Of a stretch of DNA of 64,000 bases, positions 1 to 8,233 are shown one piece after another (the stretch's first letter is position 1; each line of letters begins with the position of its first letter). The notes under the pieces were generated by a model that saw only the letters and a list, made by a program, of their open reading frames with translations, made no database searches and was not told where the DNA came from. The translations under genes were made by a program, and so were the position numbers. Origin of the DNA: Streptomyces sp. HUAS 15-9 (GTDB lineage Bacteria > Actinomycetota > Actinomycetes > Streptomycetales > Streptomycetaceae); the NCBI RefSeq assembly GCF_025642155.1, contig NZ_CP106798.1, positions 1,178,001 to 1,242,000 on the forward strand. Reading direction: 5' to 3'.

Positions 1-54
1 ACGACGGCGCTGGGCATCGCCCCGCAGCAGCCGCAGGGCACTCCGGTCCGCTGA
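1..54 (+). CDS. C-terminal end of an unidentified protein (partial)
   Basis: The first 17 codons read in frame 1 to a TGA at 52-54 and give a Gln/Pro-rich tail (...IAPQQPQGTPVR). Immediately downstream is a strong hairpin that looks like this gene's terminator, which supports it being a real 3' end. The body of the gene lies outside the window, so no function can be given. Confidence 0.55.
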   Translation, partial: TTALGIAPQQPQGTPVR

Positions 55-78
55 CGCCGCACGGCACCTGTACGGCAC

Positions 79-110
79 AGGGCCCGCTCCCGGGACGGGG
101 GGCGGGCCCT
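79..110 (+). terminator. Rho-independent-like hairpin after the left-edge gene
   Basis: A perfect 9-bp inverted repeat (AGGGCCCGC / GCGGGCCCT) encloses a 14-nt GC-rich loop, 24 bp after the stop codon at 54. No long U-tract follows, as is common for streptomycete terminators. Confidence 0.65.
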
Positions 111-149
111 TCGCCTTGTGCGGCGGGCCCGGTGGGGCCGACGGCGGGC

Positions 150-342
150 TTAGGGCCTGTCCCCGCCGGATCATGCCGCAGAAGCGGTACCTGGCCCGCC
201 CATCTGCCGCGTTGTCGTCGGTTGCCGACGCTCCGCGTCGACGCCCTCCTCCGCCTTGCCGCCGGACGCACCAGGCCCCGCTCACCTGGGCTGGTTCGGC
301 ACCGCTGCTTTCCTGCGACTTGATCCGCCGGACAGGCCCTAA
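150..342. mobile_element. MITE-like element with 13-bp terminal inverted repeats
   Basis: A 193-bp segment is bounded by perfect 13-bp inverted repeats, TTAGGGCCTGTCC on the left and GGACAGGCCCTAA on the right. The inner flanks (CGCCGGATCA and TGATCCGCCG) extend the symmetry imperfectly. It encodes no transposase. Non-autonomous elements of this kind are common between streptomycete genes. The right repeat contains the stop codon of the minus-strand lactonase. Possible TTA/TAA or TA target duplications are too short to be conclusive. Confidence 0.6.
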
Positions 343-1370
343 CCGAAGACCACGCAGGAGGCCGCGGGCACCGCCACCGAGCCGTCGTAGCGCGGCATGC
401 CGGTCAGTGGATCGATGGCGAACCAGGTGACCTCACCGGAGCGCTCGTTGGCCGCGTAGAGGAAACCGCCGCACTGGGCGAGAGCGCGGGGCCAGTGGCC
501 GCCGCACGGGACGGTGCCGGTCAGCCGCAGCCCCTCCCCTTCGACCGCGAACACGGACAGGACGTCCTCGCCGCGGGTCGCGGTCCACACGAAGCGTCCG
601 TCGGGCGAGACGACGATGCCCGAGGGGTAGGCGTCGCCGGCCGGGGCGCCGGGCAGCACCGGGGTCTCGGTCAGCGGCTTCAGGGAGCCCCCTTCCGCGT
701 CCCAGCGGCAGACGGTGACGGTCGGGGTGAGTTCGTTGACGACGTAGACGTGTCCGCCGCCGGGATGGAAGGCCAGGTGGCGAGGGCCGGATCCGGGGCG
801 CAGCGCGACCTCGCGGTGCACGGTCAGGGTGCCGCCGTTCAGGGTGCAGACCCGGACCGAGTCGGTGCCGAGGTCGACGCTGACCGCCCAGCGGCCGCTG
901 GGGTCGGGCTGCACCTGGTGGGCGTGCGGCCCGCGCTGGCGTCGCTCGTGCGGACCCGAGCCGGTGTGCTGGAGCACCCCGGAGGCGGCGCCCACGAGAG
1001 TGCCGTCGGGGCGCACGGGGACGGCGGTGACGCTGCCGGAGCCGTAGTTGGCGGTCAGGACGTGCCCGTCGAAGCGGCTGAGGTGGGTGGGCCCGCTGCC
1101 GCCGACCGGGACCGGCGGCCCGGCGAGCCGTGGTTTGTCGTCGTGGACGTGGTAGGCGGCCACCGCGCCGTCGGCGGTCTCGCTGACCGCGTACAGGGTG
1201 CGCCCGCCGGGCGCGAGCGCGAGATACGACGGGTCGGGGACACCGCCGACGCTCTCCAGGAGGGCCAGGGCGCCGCTGTACGGGTGGACCGCCGCCGTGA
1301 CGACCCCGGGCCCGCCCGCCGCCGTGAACGACCCGATGAACGCCCTTTGCCGCCTGCCGCCGTCTGCCAC
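339..1370 (-). CDS. Lactonase family protein (seven-bladed beta-propeller)
   Basis: The 343-residue protein matches the 6-phosphogluconolactonase-like (Lactonase, YbhE/Pgl type) beta-propeller family in length and motifs. Blades repeat phrases such as PSYLALAPGGRTLYAVSE, GPHAHQVQPDPSG and GPRHLAFHPGG, with the family's GPHAH signature near residue 149. No signal peptide is seen, so it is probably cytosolic and hydrolyses a sugar lactone or related ester. The GTG start at 1370 has a GAGGGG ribosome site 7 nt upstream. The stop TAG is made by the terminal repeat of the adjacent MITE-like element, so the last residues may differ from those of homologues. The true substrate cannot be inferred. 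Confidence 0.85.
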   Translation of the reverse strand: MADGGRRQRAFIGSFTAAGGPGVVTAAVHPYSGALALLESVGGVPDPSYLALAPGGRTLYAVSETADGAVAAYHVHDDKPRLAGPPVPVGGSGPTHLSRFDGHVLTANYGSGSVTAVPVRPDGTLVGAASGVLQHTGSGPHERRQRGPHAHQVQPDPSGRWAVSVDLGTDSVRVCTLNGGTLTVHREVALRPGSGPRHLAFHPGGGHVYVVNELTPTVTVCRWDAEGGSLKPLTETPVLPGAPAGDAYPSGIVVSPDGRFVWTATRGEDVLSVFAVEGEGLRLTGTVPCGGHWPRALAQCGGFLYAANERSGEVTWFAIDPLTGMPRYDGSVAVPAASCVVFG

Positions 1371-1463
1371 CGCTGTCCCCTCTCGGTACGAGCCAGTACG
1401 AGCCGGTACGGGGCCGACGGTAGCAGTTTGCGGTCTAGACCAAGACGTGCGGGTCGGCGCGTC

Positions 1464-2981
1464 TCAGGCGCCGACCAGGGGTGACCCCGCGGGGGTGCGC
1501 AGGGGTTCCGAGAGTTCGGCGAGGGCGCGTTCCAGGCCGTGCAGATGGGCGAGGGCGGGTTCCGCGGGCGCTTCGGCGGGCCACGTGATGTGCTCCGAAC
1601 CCCTGGTGAGCGCCTCGACGGCCGCTTCGACGCGCCAGCAGGCGGCGGCCAGCCGGGCGTCGTGGGAGGCCTCAGGGTCGGCGGCGACGGCGACCAGGCC
1701 GCGGATCTCCCGGGCGCAGTCGTCCAGCAGGGTGAGGACCCGGCGGACGCGGCGCTTGCGGCCGAGCATCGGGTTGAGCGGGTGCACGAGCGGCGCGACC
1801 GAGAGCCGTACCCGGCCGAGCAGCTGCTCCAGTTCGGCCACCCGTGGCGCCGGGTCCGCGCTGGGCGAGCCGGCGAGCCGGGCCGCGGCCTCGGCGGTGC
1901 AGGCGTGGACGCAGCGCAGGGCGCGCTGGATCCAGGCGTCGGTGGTGAGGTGGGTGGTGACGGGCAGCACGAACAGCACGGCGAGTACGGCACCGAGGGC
2001 GCCGACGCCGGTCTCCGCGAGGCGCAGGGCGAGCAGGCCGGGGCTCAGGACGCCGAGGAGGCCGTAGAGCAGTTCGGCGAGCAGTGTCACCCAGAGCATC
2101 ATCCAGGTGTAGGACACGGCGGCCGTGTAGAAGATGCCGAAGACGGCGACGGCGACGAGGACCGCGGTGGGGGCCGGTGCGCCGTGCACCGGGACGGCGA
2201 TCAGCAGGCCGAGGCCGATGCCGATGACCGTGCCGAGCACCCGGCGGAAGCCGCGGACCAGCGTCTCGCCGCGCGAGGCGGTGTTCACGAAGATCCACCA
2301 GGTGGCACCGACGGCCCAGTACCAGCGCTGTCCGGACACCAGATGGCCCACGATCAGCGCGAAGCCCGCGCCCGCCGTGGCCTGGACGGCCTGCCGGGTG
2401 GTCACGCGGGCCAGGCCGGTGCCGGCGGGCGGGGCGGGCGCGGCCACCGGGGACAGCCGGCGCTCGTAGCACCACAGTCCGAAGCGCACCGCCGCCGCGG
2501 CGAGGACGGACAGCACGACGGCGGCGTACAGCTCCGGCAGCTGTCCCGCGGTGGCGTGCAGGAACTGGGCGATGAAGAAGGTCATGAAGGCGAAAACGCC
2601 GAGGCTGTGCCCGCGCGGCCCCCAGCGGCGCGCGTACACACCCGCGCCGACGACAGCGAGGAAGGCGATGTCCCGCGCCACGGGGTGGTCGTGCAGCTCG
2701 GCCGCGACGGCGAGCACCGGCAGGCCCACTGCGGGCAGCAGCGCGGTGGTGACGGCCTGCCCGCGGACGGTGGTGTCGGTGACCGTGAACAGGGCGAGCA
2801 GCGCGGCGAGCCCGCCCGTGACGGCGCCCGCGAGGGAGTGTCCGGCCAGGCCGCAGACGACCACCGCCAGTGCGATGCCGAGCACGGCCCGCGCGGCGAA
2901 CCGCAGCCGCAGCCGCCCCGGGTCCGGAGCCACGAACACCCTCTTCAGCACTGCTTTCCCGCCCCCTGTGGACACTGGCAT
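1464..2981 (-). CDS. FUSC family integral membrane protein (aromatic acid exporter-like)
   Basis: About 505 residues. Two blocks of hydrophobic helices (residues ~25-170 and ~225-345) are separated and followed by soluble regions, the usual FUSC/YccS-like layout. The central block has the family-type stretch beginning HLVSGQRWYWAVGATWW, and the C-terminal third is a soluble helical domain. The family is thought to export small aromatic acids or similar compounds; no substrate is indicated here. ATG at 2981 was chosen because sequence further upstream is not protein-like. GTG codons at 2951 (behind a GGGGGCGGGAAAG site) or 2943 are alternatives. It is divergent from the Lrp/AsnC regulator, which may control it. 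Confidence 0.8.
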   Translation of the reverse strand: MPVSTGGGKAVLKRVFVAPDPGRLRLRFAARAVLGIALAVVVCGLAGHSLAGAVTGGLAALLALFTVTDTTVRGQAVTTALLPAVGLPVLAVAAELHDHPVARDIAFLAVVGAGVYARRWGPRGHSLGVFAFMTFFIAQFLHATAGQLPELYAAVVLSVLAAAAVRFGLWCYERRLSPVAAPAPPAGTGLARVTTRQAVQATAGAGFALIVGHLVSGQRWYWAVGATWWIFVNTASRGETLVRGFRRVLGTVIGIGLGLLIAVPVHGAPAPTAVLVAVAVFGIFYTAAVSYTWMMLWVTLLAELLYGLLGVLSPGLLALRLAETGVGALGAVLAVLFVLPVTTHLTTDAWIQRALRCVHACTAEAAARLAGSPSADPAPRVAELEQLLGRVRLSVAPLVHPLNPMLGRKRRVRRVLTLLDDCAREIRGLVAVAADPEASHDARLAAACWRVEAAVEALTRGSEHITWPAEAPAEPALAHLHGLERALAELSEPLRTPAGSPLVGA

Positions 2982-3072
2982 GAAAAAGGCGCCGCGGGAT
3001 CCGCAGCGCCATCGACGCCTCCATGACAGCATCAACGGGGTCACTGGCTCAAGTGAGCTCCGCATCACTGAA

Positions 3073-3171
3073 CCATTGGTACAACCGAGATCGGTCGACA
3101 TCGTCCGGCGACGGGCCAACGGACCAGGCCGGACGGCTCATCCGCACTGCTGTGAGCTGTGCCATTGGTAC
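3073..3171. promoter_or_regulatory. Two CCATTGGTAC sites in the FUSC/Lrp divergent promoter region
   Basis: The 232-bp gap between the divergent FUSC and Lrp/AsnC genes has two exact copies of the 10-mer CCATTGGTAC, at 3073-3082 and 3162-3171, 89 bp apart on the same strand. Each contains the small palindrome CCATTGG. Lrp/AsnC octamers usually bind several spaced sites in their own promoter, so these are candidate operators for the adjacent regulator. This is inference from position and repetition only. Confidence 0.4.
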
Positions 3172-3213
3172 TGTCGTCGGTGATCATCGAAGGGACGAGG
3201 AGGCCGGCGCACC

Positions 3214-3693
3214 ATGGCCGTGGACGAGCTCGACACCCGCATCCTGCGACTGCTCCTGGAGCAGCCGCGCACCAGCGTGCGCGAGTACGCCCGCATCCTC
3301 GGCGTCGCCCGCGGCACCCTGCAGGCCCGGCTGGACCGTCTGGAGCGGGAGGGCGTGATCACCGGCACGGGTCCCGTGCTGTCCCCCGCGGCGCTGGGCC
3401 ATCCGGTGCTGGCCTTCGTGCACATCGAGGTCACCCAGGGCCACCTCGACGACGTCGGGGACGCGCTGGCCGCCGTGCCGGAGATCGTCGAGGCCTTCTC
3501 GATCACGGGCGGCGGGGATCTGCTGACCCGGGTCGTGGCGCGGGACAACGCCCATCTCGAGGACGTGATCCAGAAGCTGATCAGCCTGCCGGGCGTGGTG
3601 CGCACCCGGACGGAAGTGGCCCTGCGCGAGCGCGTCGCGCACCGGCTGCTGCCCCTGGTGGAGTCGGTCGGCCGGACGGCCGCGCGCACCTGA
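3214..3693 (+). CDS. Lrp/AsnC family transcriptional regulator
   Basis: 159 residues, the standard length. Residues 3-60 form the AsnC-type helix-turn-helix (LDTRILRLLLEQPRTSVRE... LEREGVITGTG). Residues ~65-140 form the RAM/AsnC ligand-binding domain, with the GGGDLLTRVVARD core. Such proteins assemble as dimers to octamers and respond to amino acids or aromatic ligands. The ATG at 3214 follows a strong GAGGAGG site. It is divergent from the FUSC transporter gene and is followed 20 bp later by a HAD hydrolase that may be co-transcribed. The likely target is the shared promoter region with its CCATTGGTAC repeats. Confidence 0.9.
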   Translation: MAVDELDTRILRLLLEQPRTSVREYARILGVARGTLQARLDRLEREGVITGTGPVLSPAALGHPVLAFVHIEVTQGHLDDVGDALAAVPEIVEAFSITGGGDLLTRVVARDNAHLEDVIQKLISLPGVVRTRTEVALRERVAHRLLPLVESVGRTAART

Positions 3694-3713
3694 CGCTTGG
3701 CATCCTGGACGCC

Positions 3714-4415
3714 ATGAGCAAGCCCGGCCGACTCGGCACTGTCGCGGTCGTCTTCGACCTCGACGGAACGCTCGTGGACAGTGAGCCCAACTACTACGAA
3801 GCGAGCCGGGAGACCCTCGCCGAGCACGGCGTACGCGGCTACACCTGGGCGGACCACGGGAGCTACGTCGGGGTCAGCACCCTGGAGACGGTGATCGTCT
3901 GGAAGGAGCGATACCGCCTGACCGCCCCGGTCGACGAACTGCTCGCCGCGACGAACCGCCGCTATCTGAGGCTCGCCCGCGCCCGCACCCGTGTGTATCC
4001 GGAGATGCGCAAGTTCGTGGAGCTGCTGGCTGCCGAGGGCGTCCCGACGGGCGTGGCCTCGGGCTCCTCCCCGGAGGCCATCGAGGCGGTGCTGGCGGGC
4101 ACGGGCCTGGACGCGTATCTGCGCACGGTCGTCTCGGCCGACGAGGTGCCCCGTGGCAAGCCCGCGCCCGACATCTTCCTGGAGGCTGCGCGGCGCCTCG
4201 GGGCGGCCCCCGCGAACTGCGTGGTCCTGGAGGACGCGGCACCGGGCGCGGCGGCCGCGCACGCGGCGGGAATGCGCTGCATCGCCATCCCGTACGTCGC
4301 CGCGCAGGCCGACGCCCCGGAGTTCGCCACCGCGGGGCTGCTCCTGCGGGGCGGCCAGGCGGAGTTCACGGCGCAGTCGGCATACGCGTGGCTCCTGGGC
4401 ACGGGCAAGCCCTGA
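3714..4415 (+). CDS. HAD superfamily hydrolase (beta-phosphoglucomutase-like)
   Basis: 233 residues. Motif I is VFDLDGTLVDSEP near the N-terminus, with the DxD nucleophile and acid/base pair. Motif II is ASGSSPEAI (Ser), motif III is GKPAPDIF (Lys), and motif IV is VVLEDAAPGAAAA (acidic pair). An alpha-helical cap follows motif I, giving the subclass I cap of phosphatases and phosphoglucomutases acting on small phosphorylated metabolites. The ATG at 3714 lies 20 bp after the Lrp gene, with only a weak ribosome site, so it may be read through from the upstream gene. The substrate cannot be predicted. Confidence 0.88.
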   Translation: MSKPGRLGTVAVVFDLDGTLVDSEPNYYEASRETLAEHGVRGYTWADHGSYVGVSTLETVIVWKERYRLTAPVDELLAATNRRYLRLARARTRVYPEMRKFVELLAAEGVPTGVASGSSPEAIEAVLAGTGLDAYLRTVVSADEVPRGKPAPDIFLEAARRLGAAPANCVVLEDAAPGAAAAHAAGMRCIAIPYVAAQADAPEFATAGLLLRGGQAEFTAQSAYAWLLGTGKP

Positions 4416-4652
4416 CGGACGGCGTGGCGCAGGTCCGTGAACGGGGGCGTCGCCCGGTCGGCGCAGTCCGAGCAGGAACTGTTCTTCGGATGTGTCACGG
4501 CCCCCTCGGCCAGCAGCCGCATCAGTCTTGCGACCCCCGGGTGGCCCGCGGCGGCGTACGGCGGTCGTGGCACGACGAGCGCGGGGCGGTGCCGGTTTCT
4601 ACGGTGATCGCAGGAATCCACGACGCGGTGGACCGCTCCGGGCGGAGGCCCC

Positions 4653-6074
4653 ATGACCACAGTGCAGGCCGACTCCACGGAGCTGGTCACCGACGAGCGA
4701 CGCTGGAAGGCGCTCGCGGTCTGTCTGACGGCGGGTTTCATGACCCTGCTCGACACGTCGATCGTGAACGTGGCGCTGCCCTCGATGGAGCAGCGGCTGC
4801 ACGCGGCGCAGGCCGACCTGTCCTGGGTGGTCTCCGGCTACGCCCTGACCTACGGCCTGTTCCTCGTGCCCGCGGGCCGGCTGGGCGATCTGCGGGGCCG
4901 CAGGGAGACCTTCATCGTCGGGGTCGCCCTGTTCACGGTGGCCTCGGCGGCCTGCGGGCTGGCGCCGACCGCCGGATGGCTGGTGGTGTTCCGGCTCCTC
5001 CAGGGCGTGGCGGGAGGCATGATCGCGCCTCAGGGGTCGGGGCTGATCCAGCAGATGTTCCAGGGTGCCGAGCGCGCCCGGGCGTTCGGCATGTTCGGCA
5101 GTGTCGTCGCCGTCTCCACCGCGGTCGGTCCGCTGGCGGGTGGTCTGCTGATCGAGGCGTCCGGCAGCTGGCGCTGGGTGTTCTTCGTCAATCTCCCCAT
5201 CGGCGTGGCCGTGTTCGCCGCGGCGCTGCGGCTGCTGCCCGAGTCCCCGCCGAAGGGCTCCGGGGAGGGGTTCGACGTGCCGGGGGTGCTGCTGCTCGGT
5301 GCCGGTGCGCTGGCGATGATGCTGCCCCTGGTGCAGGAGCAGGCGTGGCCCGGGCGGCGCAAGTGGGTGCTGGTCCCCGTGGCCGTGGCGCTGCTGGTGG
5401 CGTTCTGGGTGTGGGAGCGGCGGCAGGGGCGGCTGGGGCGGGGGCCGCTGGTCGACCTGCGGCTGTTCAACCGGCGGTCGTTCACCTGCGGGTCGCTGCT
5501 GAGCCTGGTGTACTTCGCGGGCTTCACCTCGGTCTTCTTCGTGTACACGCTGTTCCTGCAGAACAGCCTGGACTACAGCGCGTTGGCGGCCGGGCTGGCC
5601 GCGATGCCGTTCGCGGTCGGCTCGGCGGTCGCCGCGCTGGCCGGGGGACGGCTGGTCGTCCGGTACGGCCGCAGACTGGTGGTCCGGGGGCTGTGCGCCG
5701 TGGTGCTGGGCCTGCTGGGGACCATGGCGGCGGTGTGGCTGGTGCCGGGTGTGGGCGTGGGGTGGGCCGCGGCGCTGCCCCTGCTCGTCGCCGGGGTCGG
5801 CTCGGGCCTGACCACCTCCCCCAACACCGCGCTCACCCTCGCCCGCGTCCCGGTGCGTCGGGCCGGCGCGGCCGGAGGGGTGCTGCAGATGGGGCAGCGG
5901 GTCGGGTCGGCCGCCGGCATCGCCGCCGTGGGCGCGGTGTACTTCGCGCACCTCGCCAACCACGGCCGGGCTTCCGGAGCACTGCAGCTGGGCGTGCTGA
6001 CGGCTCTCCTGTTCGTCCTGGCCGGTCTGGCCCTGGCCGTCGCCGACCTGGGCGAACGCGCACCGCAGTCCTGA
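4653..6074 (+). CDS. MFS drug exporter, DHA2 (EmrB/QacA) family, 14 TM
   Basis: 473 residues with about 14 predicted membrane helices. Motif A is GRLGDLRGRRE after TM2 and the antiporter motif C (AVGPLAGGLL) is in TM5, typical of proton-coupled drug/H+ antiporters of the EmrB/QacA type. TM1 carries the family phrase MTLLDTSIVNVALP. The ATG follows a GGAGG site 6 nt upstream. No dedicated regulator is adjacent; the minus-strand LysR-like gene converges on it from 37 bp downstream. The substrate is unknown, but export of a toxic compound or secondary metabolite is the usual role. Confidence 0.9.
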   Translation: MTTVQADSTELVTDERRWKALAVCLTAGFMTLLDTSIVNVALPSMEQRLHAAQADLSWVVSGYALTYGLFLVPAGRLGDLRGRRETFIVGVALFTVASAACGLAPTAGWLVVFRLLQGVAGGMIAPQGSGLIQQMFQGAERARAFGMFGSVVAVSTAVGPLAGGLLIEASGSWRWVFFVNLPIGVAVFAAALRLLPESPPKGSGEGFDVPGVLLLGAGALAMMLPLVQEQAWPGRRKWVLVPVAVALLVAFWVWERRQGRLGRGPLVDLRLFNRRSFTCGSLLSLVYFAGFTSVFFVYTLFLQNSLDYSALAAGLAAMPFAVGSAVAALAGGRLVVRYGRRLVVRGLCAVVLGLLGTMAAVWLVPGVGVGWAAALPLLVAGVGSGLTTSPNTALTLARVPVRRAGAAGGVLQMGQRVGSAAGIAAVGAVYFAHLANHGRASGALQLGVLTALLFVLAGLALAVADLGERAPQS

Positions 6075-6110
6075 CCGTGGCGTCTCCTGGGCAGAGCCGG
6101 ATCCCCGCCC

Positions 6111-6857
6111 CTACGACCGCTTCCGGGGCCTGCCCCGCTTGGTGCCCTGCGCGCCGCCGGAACGGCCCCGTGGGTTCCGCGCCGCGGACTTGCCCGCGGC
6201 GGGCTTCTTCTCGGGGCGCTTGCCCTTCTCCTGCGCCGGGGGCTGGGCGCGGCCGCGGGTGCTGTTGACCGTCCGCCCGCGCACGATGCCGATGAAGTCC
6301 TCGACCAGGTCGGTGGTGGCCTCCTCCGGCCAGGACAGGGCGATGCTCGACCGGGGGCCGTCCACGACCGTGCGGTAGGTGAGGTCCCTTCGGTGGTGCA
6401 GCCGCGCCAGGGACTGGGGGACGACCAGCAGGCCCACGCCCGCCGCGACCAACTCGATGGCGTCGGCCGTGGTGGCGGGGCGTTCGAAGGCGGGCTCCCC
6501 GGGCGGGCTGTCCCAGTCGAAGACGTCGTCGAGGGGGTGGAAGAGGACCTCGTCGGCGAGGTCGTCCAGGGTGACCTCCTCGGCCGCCGTGATCAGGTGG
6601 TCCTTGGGGACCACGACCACCGTCGCCTCGGTGTAGAGGGGGATCGCGCTGAAGAACGTACGGTCGACCGGCAGCCGTACGAACCCGGCGTCGGCCCCGC
6701 CGTCGCGCAGCACGTCGGGCGCCTCGGCGGCCGTCACCTGGAGGAGAGTGAGGGGGACGTCGGGCAGGCGCTCGTTCCAGATCCGTACCCACTTGGCGGG
6801 CGTCACGCCGGGGACGTACGCGAGCCGGAACGACGGTGTTTCCTCCGAGCCTGTCAC
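6111..6857 (-). CDS. LysR-type substrate-binding domain protein lacking the HTH, with basic AT-hook-like tail
   Basis: 248 residues. Residues ~8-200 match the periplasmic-binding-protein-like effector domain of LysR regulators, but the usual ~60-residue N-terminal winged HTH is absent. The last ~45 residues are Lys/Arg/Pro/Gly-rich and end in KRGRPRKRS, whose RGRP core resembles an AT-hook. DNA binding might therefore go through the tail, or the protein may act without binding DNA. The start is GTG at 6857, with a TAACCT-like -10 close upstream, so the mRNA may be nearly leaderless. It is divergent from the DUF5997 gene, a pairing I associate with many actinobacteria. Confidence 0.82.
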   Translation of the reverse strand: MTGSEETPSFRLAYVPGVTPAKWVRIWNERLPDVPLTLLQVTAAEAPDVLRDGGADAGFVRLPVDRTFFSAIPLYTEATVVVVPKDHLITAAEEVTLDDLADEVLFHPLDDVFDWDSPPGEPAFERPATTADAIELVAAGVGLLVVPQSLARLHHRRDLTYRTVVDGPRSSIALSWPEEATTDLVEDFIGIVRGRTVNSTRGRAQPPAQEKGKRPEKKPAAGKSAARNPRGRSGGAQGTKRGRPRKRS

Positions 6858-6915
6858 CAGGCCAGGTTACCGGCCGTGGTCGGACCTCCCGTACCCGGCC
6901 GATACCCTTGACCTC

Positions 6916-7314
6916 ATGAGTTCGCAGCAGACCGGCCAGACGATGAAGCCCGCCACGGCGGCGAAGAAGCTGGGTGTGTACCTCCCCGCCACCCCCGCCG
7001 AGTTCCAGGAGGGTGTCGTCTCGCGCGCCGAGCTGAACGAGCTCCAGGCCGATCCGCCCGAGTGGCTGCGCGAGCTGCGCGCCAACGGCCCCCACCCCCG
7101 CCCCGTGGTGGCGGCGAAGCTCGGGGTGTCCATCTCGGGTCTGGCGCGTGCCGGGGTCACCGAGGCCCTCACCACCGAGCAGATCGAGGCGCTGAAGCGG
7201 GAACGGCCCGAGTGGCTGGAGAAGGAGCGCGCCACCCAGGCCGAGGTGCGCAAGGAGTCGGTGCGCGTCAAGAACCTGAAGCGGGACAAGGAGCAGGGCG
7301 CCGAGCGGGACTGA
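6916..7314 (+). CDS. DUF5997 family protein
   Basis: 132 residues, matching the small conserved actinobacterial family DUF5997. It opens with TMKPATAAKKLGVYLPATP and has a central segment RPVVAAKLGVSISGLARAG that resembles a helix-turn-helix, followed by a charged, Lys/Arg-rich C-terminal helix. Function is unknown; the HTH-like core and basic tail suggest nucleic-acid contact. ATG at 6916 lies ~10 nt after a GATACC -10-like box with no clear ribosome site, so translation is probably leaderless. It is divergent from the HTH-less LysR-like gene, suggesting a shared promoter. Confidence 0.85.
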   Translation: MSSQQTGQTMKPATAAKKLGVYLPATPAEFQEGVVSRAELNELQADPPEWLRELRANGPHPRPVVAAKLGVSISGLARAGVTEALTTEQIEALKRERPEWLEKERATQAEVRKESVRVKNLKRDKEQGAERD

Positions 7315-7342
7315 GACCCCGCCCCGCTCGGGTGCGGCCCGC

Positions 7343-8233
7343 TCACCCGCCCGACGGCACCTTCAGCCGGTCCCAGCTGACCTTGCCGGGGATGCCGTCC
7401 GCGTCCTTGCCCTTGAAGCCCAGCTTGTGCTGCCAGGCGGCGTACGACTTGCGGTCGGCCTCGGTCCACTCGGGGCTCGGCCCGCTCTCGTAGTGGCCGC
7501 AGCGCTCGGCGACCAGTCGGCGGCCCATGGCCGTGATGACGGGTGATCTCTGCCCGATGTGGAAGAAGCCGCTGCCCGGGAAGGGCGCGTGTGCCGGCTT
7601 CGGCGCGGGCTTGGGGTCGCCCGGGTCCTTCCCGCCGCCCCGGCCGGCCAGCCGCTGGGCGATGCGCCCCCGCATGCTGTCCATCGTGAAGCCGCGCGGG
7701 TCCTGCTTGCCCGGCTGCCACTCCTTGTGCCCGATGACGGAGCGCTCGAACCAGCCGTGGTGGCGGCAGATGGCGGCCGAGACCTTCTCGATGGCCTCCT
7801 TCTGCGCCTCGGGCCAGGGGTCCTTGCCGTCGCCGAGGTTGATGCACTCGAAGCCGTAGAAGTGCCGGTTGCCGTCGACGTCGGCCTCGTTGTCGTGCGG
7901 CAGTCTCGTCTCGTTGACGACGGCGTGCAGAACGTCGCTGTCGCCGAGGCCCGCGTGGTTGGCGCGGCCGTTGCCGACGAGGTGGACATGGCCCTGCTTG
8001 TCGATCACGCCGTGGCACAGCGGGCCGGGCAGGCCGGAGTAGCCGTTGTAGCAGATGTCCACGGAGTTGGCCGTGCCGGAGGTGACGGTGTGGTGGATCA
8101 CGACACCGTTCACCGGTCCCCAGGGGCCCTTGCTGTTGCGGTTGTGGTGACGCCAGTCGCGCACCTCGTGGACGGTGACGCCCTCGGCACGCAGGATCTC
8201 CACCAGCTTGGACGCGCTCATCGGCTGGGCCAT
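7343..8233 (-). CDS. N-acetylmuramoyl-L-alanine amidase (PGRP/Amidase_2 fold), last gene of eCIS remnant
   Basis: 296 residues. Residues ~35-190 form the zinc amidase domain: GVVIHHTVTSGT carries the first His, and ERSVIGHKEWQPGKQDPRGF carries the second His and the catalytic Lys/Asp. Residues ~225-296 look like a small peptidoglycan-binding repeat (SPEWTEADRKSYAAWQHKLGF...). It cleaves the stem peptide from muramic acid. No signal peptide is present, as in phage endolysins and eCIS-linked lysins. Its ATG at 8233 overlaps the preceding DUF6519 stop as TGATG, so translation is coupled to the eCIS genes. In a working system it could open the wall for particle release. Confidence 0.88.
   Translation of the reverse strand: MAQPMSASKLVEILRAEGVTVHEVRDWRHHNRNSKGPWGPVNGVVIHHTVTSGTANSVDICYNGYSGLPGPLCHGVIDKQGHVHLVGNGRANHAGLGDSDVLHAVVNETRLPHDNEADVDGNRHFYGFECINLGDGKDPWPEAQKEAIEKVSAAICRHHGWFERSVIGHKEWQPGKQDPRGFTMDSMRGRIAQRLAGRGGGKDPGDPKPAPKPAHAPFPGSGFFHIGQRSPVITAMGRRLVAERCGHYESGPSPEWTEADRKSYAAWQHKLGFKGKDADGIPGKVSWDRLKVPSGG

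Noticed and set aside
4416..4652. Minus-strand frame with streptomycete-like codon use in the gap between the HAD and MFS genes (e.g. VARLMRLLAEGAVTHPKN)
   Set aside because: The frame runs on without stop into the antisense of the HAD gene, has no clear start or ribosome site, and matches no family I recognise. It could be a decayed small gene, but support is too weak to list.
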